Origin: Aegilops tauschii subsp. strangulata
Taxonomy: Eukaryota; Streptophyta; Magnoliopsida; Poales; Poaceae
NCBI RefSeq assembly: GCF_002575655.3
Contig: NC_053036.3
Coordinates: 155,224,627 to 155,288,626, forward strand
Length of the DNA: 64,000 bases
Direction of reading: 5' to 3'
Within the stretch, counting starts at the first letter, position 1, and the number at the start of each line of letters is the position of its first letter. Below are positions 1 to 11,465 of the stretch, one piece after another. The notes under the pieces are model-generated. The model was given only the letters and a program-made list of their open reading frames with translations. It made no database searches and was not told the DNA's origin. A program made the position numbers and the translations under genes.

Positions 1-587
1 TAGGGTTTGAGAGGAGATGGTGCGGGTGAAGATGTTGATGGAGATTGACCCCCTCCCACTGAGAGGATTGATGGTGATGACGATGGTAACGATTTCCCCC
101 TCCCGGAGGGATGTTTCCCCGACAGAACAGCTCCCCCGGAGCCCTAGATTGGTTCCGCCAAGGTTCCGCCTCAAGACGGCGGCGCTTCATCCCGAAAGCT
201 TCCTTATGATTTTTTCCAGGGTGAAAGACACCATATACCAGAAGATGGGCATCGGGGGGCTTCCAGGTGGCCCACGAGGCAGGGGGGCGCTCCCTCCACC
301 CTCGTGGACAGGGTGTGGCCCCCCTCTGGTGCTTTCTTCGCCCAATATTTCTAATATATTCCAAAACTAACTTTCGTGGAGTTTCAGGACTTTTGGAGTT
401 GTGCAGAATAGGTCTCTAATATTTGCTCCTTTTCCAGCCCAGAATTCCAGCTGTCGGCATTCTCCCTCTTCATGTAAACCTTGTAAAATAAGAGAGAAAA
501 GGCATAAGTATTGTGACATAATGTGTAATAACAGCCCATAATGCAATAAATATTGATATAAAAGCATGATGCAAAATGGACGTATCA
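1..587 (-). mobile_element. Truncated Gypsy-type LTR fragment (minus orientation)
   Basis: Read on the minus strand, the fragment begins at 587 with TGATACGTCC, the TG start of a very common Triticeae LTR type, and runs off the left edge of the window. It has the usual LTR make-up: an AT-rich start, a GC-rich stretch around 240-330 and a leader-like stretch at 1-200. The remaining LTR and any internal region lie outside the window. No coding region is expected here; the open frames at 17-370 and 367-1051 are chance. Confidence 0.6.
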
Positions 588-590
588 CTG

Positions 591-1362
591 GTTGGCCTAG
601 AGCTCTGAAACGGCAAAGCTGGTACCTCGGAGGCACGCGACAACAATGGCAAACCTAGGCGCAATAAAAATAAGGGCAGGAATAAGAACGGCAGTAGTGA
701 CACCAAGGATGTCGCAGTCAATGCAGGGTTCAGCGGCCCTAGGGCCGGATAGAAAAAGAGACATTTCAAGGGAAATAAGGATTGTCCTAGCCAGCTCAAG
801 AAAATTCTCGATAGGTCATGCAGATTCATGGCACCTCGAATAAACCGGCAAATCACACCAACCGAAACTGCAGGGTTTTCAAGCAGGATGGTAAGGTGAC
901 AACTGAAGGGCAGGATAAAAGCCAAATGTGCAGCGAGGACGAGGAGGAGCCTTGGCGGCCCAATAATGGAGGCCAAAAACAATTTCCCTCCGAAGTAAAG
1001 GATGTGCACATGATCTACGTTACTCACATACCTAAGAAGGAGAAATAGCATGCACTTTGGGACGCTTACACCTTAGAGCTAGTGGCCCCAAAATACAACC
1101 CATGGTCTGCTTGCCCGATCACCTTCGACAAACATGACCACCCGACCAGTATCCGTCATGGAGGGTCGGCGGCTCTGCTCTTGGACCCCATCATCAATGG
1201 GTTCCGCCTTACCCGCGTCCTTGTGGATGGAGGCAATAGCCTCAACCTGATCTATTTTGACACGATTAGGAAAATGGGAATCGATCCGTCAAGGATCAAG
1301 CCCAGCTCTACCACATTCAAGGGTGTTATATATACCCGCCGTCGAAGCATGCTGCTTAGGCA
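591..1362 (+). pseudogene. Gypsy gag C-terminus and aspartic protease remnant
   Basis: This is a broken piece of a Gypsy polyprotein. At 818-1048 the frame reads as the late gag region (HTNRNCRVFKQ, then an acidic linker, then VHMIYVTHIPKKEK). After a stop codon it continues at about 1052-1340 as the retropepsin region, with FRLTRVLVDGGNSLNLIY where the active-site DG lies and KMGIDPSRIKPSSTTFKGVI downstream. There is no RT or integrase, and the piece ends abruptly where R1 LTR sequence begins near 1366. It is not part of the neighbouring elements. It probably entered this position by deletion or rearrangement at the left edge of R1. Confidence 0.65.
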
Positions 1363-1365
1363 TGG

Positions 1366-2779
1366 TTACATTTACTAGCAACTTTATATCTTTTTTTTTG
1401 GGACTAACCTATTGCCATAGTGCCCAGTGTCAGTTGATGTTTTTTGCTTGTTTTTCACTTTGCAGAATATCAATACCAAATGAAGTCCAAATGCCATGAA
1501 TTTTTTTGGATATTTTTTTCTGGCAGGAAGACACCCAGGAAGCTTCTGGGTGGCACGAGGGGATGCTCGTGGGGCCCACTAGGCACCAAGGCATGCCAGG
1601 GGCCTCCAGCGTGCCCTGGTGGGTAGTGGGGCCCACAGGCACCTCCTTGACCTACCTCAACCTTTATAAATACTCTAAAATCCCCAAAACCCTATGGGAG
1701 TCGAAGAAATACTTTTTCCGCCGCCACAAGTTCCAGAACCACGAGATCCAATCTAGAGGCCTTTTTCGACACTCTGCCAGAGGCAACAATCACGGAGGGG
1801 TTCTTCATCATCCTTGCTGCCCCTCCGATGATGCGTCAGTAGTTTACCAAAGACCTACGGGTCCGTATTTAGTAGCTAGATGGCTTCTTCTCTCTTTTTG
1901 ATCTTCAATACAATGTTCTCCATGATGTTCGTGGAGATCTATTTGATGTAACTCTTTTATGTGGTGTGTTTGTTGGGATCCGATGAATTGTGTGTTTATG
2001 ATCGGTTCTATCCATGAATACTTGCTGAACTCTTTTATGCATGATTGTTATAGCCTTGTATTTTTTTCTCTGATTTATTGGTTTGGTTTGGCCTAGATTG
2101 ATTTATCTTGCCATGGGAAGAGGTGCTTTGTGATGGGTTCGATCATGCGGTGCACAATCTCAGTGACATAAAGAGACATGGCATGCATGTATCGTTGCTA
2201 TTAAGGGTAAAAAATATGGGGTTTATTCATACGTGAGTTTATCTTGTCTAGATCATGTTATCGTTCTTATTACATTACTCCATTTTTCCATGAACTTAAT
2301 ACACTAGATGCATGCTGGATAGCGGTCGATGTGTGGAGTAATAGTAGTAGATGTAGAATGGTTTAGGTTTGCTAATCCTGGATGTGATGCCTATATACAT
2401 GATCATTGCCTTGGATATCGTCATGATTATTCGCTTTTCTATCAATTGCCCAACAGTAATTTGTTTACCCATCATATGATATATTTTCTCGAGATAAGCC
2501 TCTAGTGAAAACTATGGCCCCCGGGTCTATTTCCTATCATATTAAAACCAAAAATACCTTGCTGGAATTTTATTTTATTTATTTTATTTTGTGTTTCAGT
2601 TAGATCTATTTATCAAATCTCATACAATTTAATCTATCTCAATACCGTTGAGGGATTGACAACCCCTTCATGCGTTGGGTTGTAAGTATTTGTTGTTTGT
2701 GTGCAAGTGTTGTTTACATAGTGTTGCTTGGTTCTCCTACTGGATTGATAACCTTGGTTTCATAACTGAGGGAAATACT
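1366..2779 (+). repeat. R1 5' LTR, left portion (start truncated)
   Basis: It aligns with 57680-59070 of the 3' LTR. A TATA box (TATAAATA) sits at 1665-1672; the same place in the 3' LTR reads TGTAAATA. The Copia element C1 enters at 2779/2780. The last 66 bases of this LTR lie beyond it, at 45655-45720. Confidence 0.75.
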
Positions 2780-3513
2780 TGAAGGAAATATTCCCTGGAG
2801 ACAATAATAAAGTTATTATTTATTTCCTTATTTCATGATAAATGTTTATTATTCATGCTAGAATTGTATTAACCGGAAAGTTAGTACATGTGTGAATACA
2901 TAGACGTAACAGAGTGTCACTAGCATGTCTCTACTTGACTAGCTCGTTGAATCAAAGATGGTTAAGTTTCCTAGCCATAGACATGAGTTGTCATTTGATT
3001 AATGGGATCACATCATTAGAGAATGATGTGATTGACTCGACCCATTCCGTTAGCTTAGCACTTGATCGTTTAGTATGTTGCTATTGCTTTCTTCATGACT
3101 TATACGTGTTCCTATGACTATGAGATTATGCAACTCCTGAATACCGGAGGAACACTTTGCGTGCTACCAAACGTCAGAACGTAACTGGGTGTTATAAAGG
3201 TGCTCTACAGGTGTCTCCGATGGTACTTGTTGAGTTGGCATAGATCGAGATGAGGATTTGTCACTCCGATTGTCGGAGAGGTATCTCTGGGCCCTCTCGG
3301 TAATGCACATCACTATAAGACTTGCAAGCAATGTGACTAATGAGTTAGTTGCGGGATGATGCATTACGGAACTTGTAAAGAGACTTGCCGGTAACGAGAT
3401 TGAACTGGGTATTGAGATACCGACGAACGAATCTCGGGCAAGTAACATACCGATGACAAAGGGAACAACGTATGTTGTTATGCGGTTTGACCGATAAAGA
3501 TCTTCCTAGAATA
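2780..3513 (+). repeat. C1 5' LTR, block 1
   Basis: It is near-identical to 43924-44656 of the 3' LTR. It ends at TAGAATA immediately before the CACTA terminus. Blocks 2 and 3 of the same LTR are at 31510-31921 and 38336-38853, and the third block carries the promoter region (TTTATATAC near 38416). Confidence 0.85.
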
Positions 3514-4830
3514 CACTACAAAAAAAAGACACATCCGTGACATTTTGGGCCGAACAAAAAAAAAATTGTCATACATATGACACTTCTATGACGATAATTG
3601 TGACAAAACCCAGTATCATCATAGATGTGGTGGGCTCCTACTTCTATGACAAAAAATCATGACAGAAAATGGGATTTTCGTCTTGGGCGGGCCGGAGACG
3701 CAGCTGCATGACATTCTTTAGGCCGTCCATGACGGAAAAAACCGTGGTAGAAGCGAGGGCGAGGAAAATTTCGGGGAGTTCCCGGTTACGGTGGGAGGTC
3801 GGGGCCGAGCGATGCGCGTTTCTCTCGTACACGTACGCGCGTGTGTGCGAGGCGTTGGCTCTAACTGAACCCGAGCGAGGCGTTGGGCTCTAACTAAACC
3901 CGAGTGATCGATCGATGGCTGTTAACTAAACCCGATCGAGCGATTCCTTCGCTACTGCTGCTAACTGAAGCCGATCGATGCTGTCTCTGGATGAACAGTG
4001 AGCATTGCTGGGGGGTTTGGATGAACAGTTCCCGGCGGGGGTGGATGAACAGGACCCCGTGGTGTTGCCTCTGGATGAACAGGACCCCGATTGATCGAGC
4101 CGGTTGGGGCTGGATGAACAGGACCCCATGGAGGGGAGGATGAACAGGACCACCCCGTGGAGGGCAGATTGAACAGTAGATGGTGGAGGGCTGGATGAAC
4201 TGTAGCCCGTGGAGGGGTGGTTGAACAGGAGCCCGTGGAGAGGGCTGGTTGAACAGTAGCCGGTGGAGTAGCGCGTGGTGGAGGCTGGATGAACAGTCGC
4301 AGGTGGAGGCTGGAGGAGGTCGACGGTGGATGAACAGTAGCCCGTGGAGGATGGAGGGGGTCGACGGTGGAGATGAACAGTATCCCGTGGAGTCCCGTTT
4401 TGCGGTACGCCACACCCCTCCCGATGAACAGGACCCCCGTTTCGACCGTAGCGCTCCAACACAAGTCCGTTTCCTCTGTTTTGCGGTACGCCACACCCCT
4501 CCCGATCAACAGGACCCCCATTTCGACCGTAGGAGGTCCGTATCCTCCGTTTTGCGGTACGCCAGACCCCTCCCGATGAACAGGATCCCGTTTCAAACAT
4601 GGCCGGTCGAACACAAGGTTGTTTCCTTCGTTCTGCGGTACGCCAGGCCTCGTTTCCATCGGCTGTTCCGTCCAAGCCCTCCCGATGAACACGACGACGC
4701 ATTCCGTTCCGACCCAGCCGGTTGGCTCCCACGCGTTCCGTTGCCTCCCGATGAACACGACGCATTCCGTTGCCTCCCCATGAACACGACGCATTCCGTT
4801 GCCTCCCCATGAACACGACGACGACGTTGT
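3514..4830 (+). repeat. CACTA left terminus and subterminal GATGAACAG array
   Basis: After the CACTA terminus and an ATGACA/TGTCAT-rich stretch (3514-3740), about sixteen direct copies of GATGAACAG (some ATTGAACAG or GATCAACAG) occur between 3985 and 4590. Four related GATGAACAC copies follow to 4820. Interleaved are CCGTGGAG, and later TTTTGCGGTACGCC repeats (4395, 4480, 4550, 4635). In studied CACTA elements such subterminal arrays bind the TnpA-type protein. Long frames across this array (3926-4969) are repeats, not genes. Confidence 0.75.
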
Positions 4831-5079
4831 TTCTCCGTTCCGACCCAGCCATGTACACAAGCCCTGGTCGTACGTATGCGCGAGTAGGCGTTCGAGACCC
4901 CGCCCGTATGTACACATACGTGGCCGTATTTTCTTTCTTGCACCCTGGCCGCTGTACGTACGTGTACATGCTACGTGCGCGCCTCTACTACGACACGTAC
5001 GCGCCTCTACTATGACACGTGCGCGCCTCTACATCCACCAGTATATATGTACGTACACGTTAGCGACCATAATGACAAC

Positions 5080-8000
5080 GCTACGTACCCTTCGACCAGG
5101 TGGGTCCCGACTGTCAGGCACTTCCTTGCCTGCGAAGATGTAGCTGGTGGGTCCCAGCAGTCAGGGGGCGAATCATTTTTTTTGCCCGGACGCACTTCCT
5201 TGCGTGCGAAGATGTAGCTGGTGGGTCCCAGCAGTCAGGGGCAAACATTTTTTTCGCGAAATACGGTGGCCCGTCCGGTGGGTCCCAGCTGTCAGGTGGA
5301 GGAATAATTATGTTGCACGTAATAAGGAGGCACTTCCTTGCTGCGGCCGTGGACCCAGCTGTCAGCCTCTCCACGTACAGTCCACGTCCGATGGAAGCCG
5401 TTCCTTGACCACGTTGACCACGCCGCACCGAGAGCACCAGGGCGGTGGACGACGGCGAGGCCTAGGAAGGGGACGACGCGGAGCCGGGGAAGACGCGGCA
5501 GTGGATGCCCATGCGTAGAGGAGTACGAGGGTTCACTGGTTCGCTGCGGTGTGAGGCTGCCGTCGCCGCAGAATAACAGGGGGTGTGGGTGAGTAGAGGG
5601 ATGGCCTGGCCAGCGGTGGGAGTAGTAGGGGGCAGTGAGGCCTCCGCCGCATCGCAGCCGGCCACGGGAGGCAAGAGCATGAGGCACGACCGGCGCTGGT
5701 TTGGGCGGCTAGAGCAAGAAGACCAGAGGTTGAAGAAGCACTACGGCCGTTGGATGGACATCGTACGGTCACTGGAGCTAGAATCGTGCATATTGACTAA
5801 GTTGACAAAGCCCTCCATCCCCGTCAACTTAGTAGGCCCACAAGTCAGCCTGCCACTATACTGGGTTCCAGCTAACAGGGGGAGTATTCATTTTTTTGTG
5901 CGTAATAAGGAGGCACTTCCATGCGTGCGAAGATATAGCTGGTGGGTCCGAGCTGTCAGCGGCGGTAACGTTTTTTTCGCGAAATACAGAGGCCCTTTTG
6001 GTGGGTCCCTGATGTCAGGTGGAGGAATCATTATTTTGCGCGTAACAAGGAGGCATTTCCTTGCGTGCGGCCGTGGACCCAGCTGTCGGCCTCTCCACGT
6101 ACAGTCCACTTCAGATGCATGTCGGTCGTTGACCATGTTGACCAGGCCACGCCGAGAGCACCAGGGCGGTGGACGACAGCGAGGCCTAGGAAGGGAACGA
6201 CACGGAGGCAGGGAAGACTCGGCAGTTGTTTCCCACGCGGAAGGGAGTACGACTGTACGAGGGTTTAATGGTTCGTCTGCCGTCGCCGGATAATAACAGC
6301 AGGTGTGGGTGAGTACAGGGATGGCTAGGCCAGCGATGGGAGTACGGTGGGGCGGTGAGGCCTGCGCGGCAGCACAGCCGGCCACGGGGAGGAGGGAGCA
6401 GGCAGTCCCGCCGGCGCTTGTTTGCGCGGCTGGAGGAGGAAGAGCAGAGATTGAAGAAGCACGACGGCCGTTCGATGGACATCCAACAGTCACTGCTTGT
6501 GCGTCAACCTTTTTTTAGGAAAGCCTCAAATCTGTGGAACACAGCATACCGCTCATCTGCCATTATTTCTAATAATTTACAGCCCATTTGCTAATTCTTA
6601 AGGTTTTTATGGAGCCCATATTCTTTTTGTTAGCATTACAGCCCATATTGTGGCCACGGTTAAAAAATTATACGAAATTTTGCATATTTCGGTGCGGTCC
6701 GAACTATTTTTAATCCCGAAATTTCAACTCACGTTCAAACTGATTTTAAAAATAAATGTATATTTATATAAAATCCAACAAATTCTCCACGCATAAAAAT
6801 TAATGTAATTTAAAATCTCGAAATGAAAAAAAGATATTCGAAACTAATTGCCGGTTTGATGTGTTTTAAAAATGTACAACCCATTTCTCATTACTGATAG
6901 GCCATTTTCTCGGCCAGCCGAATGAAGCTCTCCTCGTCTTGAAAGATTTGCACCCAATAGGCCTGACAAAGCGACTTACTTGGCAAATCACAAAAAAACT
7001 AGGTTGTGGCCGTGGACCCAGCTGTCAGCCTCTCCACGTACAGTACTCTTCCGATGGAAGTCGGTCGTTGACCACATTGACCACGCCGCGCCAAGAGCAC
7101 CAAGGCGGTGGACGACGGCGAGGCCTAGGAAGGGGACGACGCAGAGCCGGGGAAGACGCGGCAGTGGATGCCCACGTGGAGAGGAGTACGAGGGTTCACT
7201 GGTTCGGCTGCGGCGTGAGGCTGCCGTCGCCGCAGAATAACAGGGGGTGTGGGTGAGTAGAGGGATACCCTGGGCCAGCGGTGGGAGTAGTAGGGGGCGA
7301 TGAGGCCTCCGCGGCATCACAGCCGGCCACGAGAGGCAGGAGCACGCGGCACGACCGGCGCTGCTTTGGGCGGCTGGAACAAGAAGACCAGAGGTTGAAG
7401 AAGCACTATGGTCGTTGGATGGACATCGTACGGTCACTGGAGCTAGAATCGTTCATATTGACTAAGTTGACAAAGCCCTCCGTCCTCGTCAACTTAGTAG
7501 GCCCACAAGTCAGCCACCCACTATGGTGGGTCCCAGCTAGCAGGGGGTATTCATTTTTTGGTGCGTAATAAGGAGGCACTTCCTTGCGTGCGAAGATATA
7601 GCTGGTGGGTCCGACCTGTCAGCGGGGGAACGTTTTTTTGGTGAAATACAGAAGCCCTTCCCACGTACAATGCACGTACAGTGTGTAATAAGGAGGAACT
7701 TTCCTTGCGTGCGACCATGGACCTCGTGGGTCCCAGCCGTCAGGCTCTCCACGTACAGTCCTCTTCCGATGACTCTCGTATGTTGACCATGCCGCGCCGA
7801 GCGCACCGAGGCGGTGGACGACGGCAAGGCCCCAGACTGGAACGACCCGAAGATGGGGAAGACGCGGCAGTGGAGTCACAGACGGAGAGGAGTGGGAAAC
7901 TTGACTGGTTCGGGTGCGGGGTGGGCCTACACTCGGCGGAGAATAACAGGAGGTGCGGAGTGGAGGGATGGCATGGCCGTCGGCGGGGTAGCGTTTCGCT

Positions 8001-8130
8001 GAGGAGCGCAAAACAACACCGCTGGACGCCGAAGGCTGGAGCAGGCGGTTCCGGCAGCGCTGGGGGAAGAAGACGAGAGATTGAAGAAGAATGCCGGCCG
8101 TTGGATGTAAATCCAACGCCTTCTTAGGCT
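5080..8130 (+). repeat. Four degenerate long modules inside the CACTA left arm
   Basis: A module of about 450 bases, starting GTGGACCCAGCTGTCAGCC and ending near GGCCGTTGGATGGACATC, occurs at about 5345-5800, 6070-6500, 7012-7455 and 7720-8115. Three copies are preceded by a leader with CTTCCTTGCGTGCGAAGAT and GCTGGTGGGTCC (5120-5340, 5910-6065, 7575-7640), and the leader unit itself is doubled at 5120 and 5200. The third copy is separated from the second by AT-rich filler (6520-7005). Several frames of about 100-200 aa stay open in all copies, but none resembles a known protein. Confidence 0.65.
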
Positions 8131-8850
8131 TCGACCTACTGGCCCACATGTCAGCCAGTCCATTTGTTTTTTTAGTCCATTTGGTGGGCTGGGTGAAACA
8201 ATGATGTAGCATCTATGCAGCCCGTTTAAATCCCATTTGATTTTTCTTGAAATCCGCAGACTTGCTGGGCTGGGTGAAAATATCATGTTGGGCTAGACGG
8301 AGAAATGTTATAAAAACATAAACACATGATTGCACGTCAGTAAAATCTTTGCAAGCTTATGTATGCAATCACTAGGAGTTAACTTGCCAAGTTATATATA
8401 AACAATTATTATTATTATTTTGTAAGAACTTTCAACTTACGAAATAAAATATCATTTTAATTTGATGAATTAATAGTACGTGGGGTATTATTATTTTTTA
8501 GGCTAGACGTGGGACAGTTGAGTTGGTTCTAGGGGAAAGTACTGGGAGAAAACTCAGTTTACATCGAAAAAGAAAGTGGGAGAAAATTCAGAGACCTGCT
8601 GGGTCCACCTGAGGAGGGGAATATGTTGGGAGGAAGGAGATTCAAAGCACGGCAGCCGAGTGAACTAGTTTTTTTTTTACGGACAAGTGAACTAGTTTAC
8701 ATACATAAGCAAATAGCCACTAAAAAAAGCAATCAGGTTAATGGGTTCTTAAAAGAAATATTTTGGACAAAACAGATAATTACGACACATAGGCTAATGC
8801 ATGAAACACTCACATGATAAAGGTGCTTATAAACAGATAAAGTACAACAT
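8131..8850. other. AT-rich CACTA interior, no gene seen
   Basis: Low-complexity AT-rich sequence follows the fourth module. The one readable event is the direct repeat AGTGAACTAGTTT at 8659-8671 and 8686-8698 around a T-rich spacer (TTTTTTACGGACA), which looks like a minute retroposed tail in minus orientation. Confidence 0.4.
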
Positions 8851-9406
8851 CTAGACCTTCCTGGCACGCTTGATCATGACGCTGCGGCTGTCCGTGTACT
8901 TGTCGGTTACGGGAAGCAGACACGCCCTCATGTCCAAGATCTGCCTGTACATGTCGTAGCATGCGTATGCGTCCTTGGCCGCGTAGGTTATGTAGGCTAG
9001 ATTCAGAGGTACATCCCACGTGTTCAGGTCGTCTTCTTTCATGTTGGCGTATCAGGGGTCGATGATGGTCTCAGCGAGGTCAACCACGAAGTCCTTCTCC
9101 TGCCCGTTGCTGATGATCTTGTATTGCTTCTGGATGTCGACAAGCTTGTTGCACCAGATGGCCGAATCATCGCGTTCTTCCTTCTCTCCACCGTAGCGAA
9201 GGTGCAGTCGGCGCTGTCGATGAAGCGGGCGAATGCTCCAGAACCTGGTGCAGCCATAGGACTGAGGCGAGGCAGAGCTTCACCGAGTCTGTATCATTGG
9301 TGTACATCACATTCAACTTCGTGCAGCCATAGGACTGAACGGCGAACTCAAAGGGGAACTCCTTGCTGAAGTCCATATCCAGCAGGCTCACCCCTCGGAT
9401 CGCCAT
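8851..9406 (-). pseudogene. 3'-5' exonuclease (WRN/RNase D-like) gene fragment
   Basis: On the minus strand the start at 9406 reads MAIRGVSLLDMDFSKEF and continues to LHQVLEHS. The next recognisable block is RFIDSADCTFATVERRKNAMI in another frame, and the last (9042-8851) reads LNLAYITYAAKDAYACYDMY to the end. The final block matches the Exo III region of plant Werner-type DEDDy exonucleases, where YAAKDAYACY carries the catalytic Y and D. The segment that should hold the first catalytic motif (D.E) is missing between HS and RFID. At least two frame changes follow, so the copy cannot make an enzyme. No intron was recognised. It lies inside the CACTA, opposite in strand to the main genes, and looks like captured host sequence. 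Confidence 0.65.
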
Positions 9407-9846
9407 TGGAGTCTCTTCGAGTGAACGAGTGTGTAGGCGGCGGCAGCAGTTCGTTTTTCAGCTCTTGGGGAACTGGATTCAACAGTAAGTTGAGTGTGTA
9501 CAGGCGACAACAGTTACTACCCCTCCCTCGTCCGCTGCACGCCCAGCAGAAGATGCACCCTCGGCCACACGTCAGTTCACGAGCGGGTCTGTATTGGTAC
9601 TGTAATAACAGGAGTTAGTGGTCACTTTACTTAAATTTAATTAGCTTTAATAGAAATTTATACTTAAAACAAGCAATGCATTCGCTCATTCTATCAGTAA
9701 CACAGGATCAACATGCACAACAATTAGAATTATTATTCTCAGGACGCTCACGATCAGCACATTTGTCGCACTTTCACAAAGATAATACTACCAAGTTTGA
9801 ACTGCTTGTTATGGTTGTTGTCCTCTGCATCATCATGCCGTGTTTC

Positions 9847-10112
9847 CCAGCTTGCAAGATTCAGAACCAACAAATAAGATCCAAATAATAAGTACAAAAA
9901 AGATGCCTACACATCTCATTGATTCCCAGCTTGCAAGATTCAGAACCAACAAATAAGATCCAAATAATAAGTACAACAAAGATGCCTACACATCTCATTG
10001 ATTCCCAGCTTGCAAGATTCAGAACCAACAAATAAGATTCAAATAATAAGTACAACAAAGATGCCTACACATCTCACTGATTCCCAGCTTGCAAGATTCA
10101 GAACCAACCCAT
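9847..10112. repeat. 78-bp tandem repeat, about 3.4 copies
   Basis: The unit begins CCCAGCTTGCAAGATTCAG at 9847, 9926, 10004 and 10082. It differs by only one or two bases between copies, so the expansion is recent. No coding frame is conserved. Confidence 0.85.
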
Positions 10113-11160
10113 TAGAGCCTTTTGATAAAGTGAATATCGGGATTAAATCCATCTTGGCTAGCCATGTCATACAATCGAAGAACTTGGCGAATGCTCTTGA
10201 CCGTCACAACATCTGTAGTTGAGTATTCCTGATTGCACAGCGCAGATAATAAAGAGCATGATTACTATAATAGTGGCACTAGTGGAAGTCAACCTGCAGC
10301 TCCACTCGATGATTCAATTCATGCCACTTTTTCTGCAGTTCGCTTGAAATGAAGCAAAGATTGCATCATTCAGCTACGGCTCATCTTGCAAAGGCTAATA
10401 AAATGTTGCACGAGATTACCAGCAGAATTTGACGGAGATTTTGGAAACTCCAATCACCATTTTGTGCAGTTCCACCAAAATTGAGAGATGTTGCCCGTGT
10501 AACATTTTAGTTGAACTGCACAAGACACTCATTCCAAAAAAGTGTTTTGTGTAGTTCACCAAAAGGTCACAATAGCAACAAGGTGAAATGGATATCCCTA
10601 TCTGCACAAAAAGATAGAAAGTAAACAGTTGCTGGTCAATAAGAATATACGAAACATATACAAAATGAAAAGAAGCATCTTAATTATGTTCATGGCAATC
10701 ACGCAAGGACAGTAGAAATTTTAAAATGTCAGCAATGCTTCATGTTACCAGAAGCATTACGATCAACAATGAGATTCCTCAAATATGGGATTACTTTAAT
10801 GGTGGCATTGCTTGTTTACCAGACACAGTAAATCAACAACAGCTAAAGAGTTGGTTTAAGGGCATGGGACCGTGGGGACACCAGGACACTCACAGCGTAA
10901 AGGAGCAACTTACTTATCATACTAGGGAAAATAGCAGGAGTGCCATTTGTAACACAGTTTAATTGCATCTTATCACTCGAGGCATTAGATTAACAATAAC
11001 ACTGGTTAGACATGTCCCTAAGGTAACAGTGTGATCGCTTCATTTTACGTGCGCCCTTACATTAACAACAGCAAAAGGTTGGTATAAGGACATGCGACAG
11101 TGGACGCATCAGCACAATGTACCTACAAGGAGGCATAAAGTGGTGATGCCGAGTTTGTTC
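10113..11160. other. Unassigned CACTA interior
   Basis: Moderately AT-rich sequence without a recognisable gene or repeat boundary. Short frames (10416-10607 minus, 10726-10962 plus) have no recognisable motif. Confidence 0.35.
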
Positions 11161-11162
11161 AT

Positions 11163-11465
11163 GCTATGTGAGGGCAGCAAATCTAATCCTGGAGACCTTG
11201 TACTATGTGAGGGCAGCAAATCTAATCTTGGAGACCTTTTACTATGTGAGGGCAGCAAATCTAATCCTGGAGACCTTTTACTATGTGAGGGCAGCCAATC
11301 TAATCCTGGTGACCTTTTACTATGTGAGGGCAGCAAATCTAATCCTGAGACCTTTTACTATGTGACGGCAGCAAATCTAATCCTGAGACCTTTTACTATG
11401 TGAGGGCAGCAAATCTAATCTTGGAGACCTTTTACTATGTGATGGCAGCAAATCTAATCCTGGAC
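11163..11465. repeat. 39-bp minisatellite, about 8 copies
   Basis: The unit starts CTATGTGAGGGCAGCAAATC and recurs every 39 bases (11163, 11202, 11241, 11280, 11319), with the last copies 38 bases apart. Because 39 is divisible by three, frames stay open on both strands (a 13-residue repeat), which creates artificial ORFs at 11092-11403 and 11109-11336. Confidence 0.9.

Noticed and set aside
3926..4969. Long minus-strand frames (up to 347 aa) over the left CACTA array
   Set aside because: They are translations of GATGAACAG/CCGTGGAG repeats, are open in several phases at once, and have no protein-like composition.
11092..11403. 103-aa frame with 13-residue repeats as a repeat protein
   Set aside because: The 39-bp unit is a multiple of three, so open frames occur on both strands automatically. 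There is no start context or promoter.
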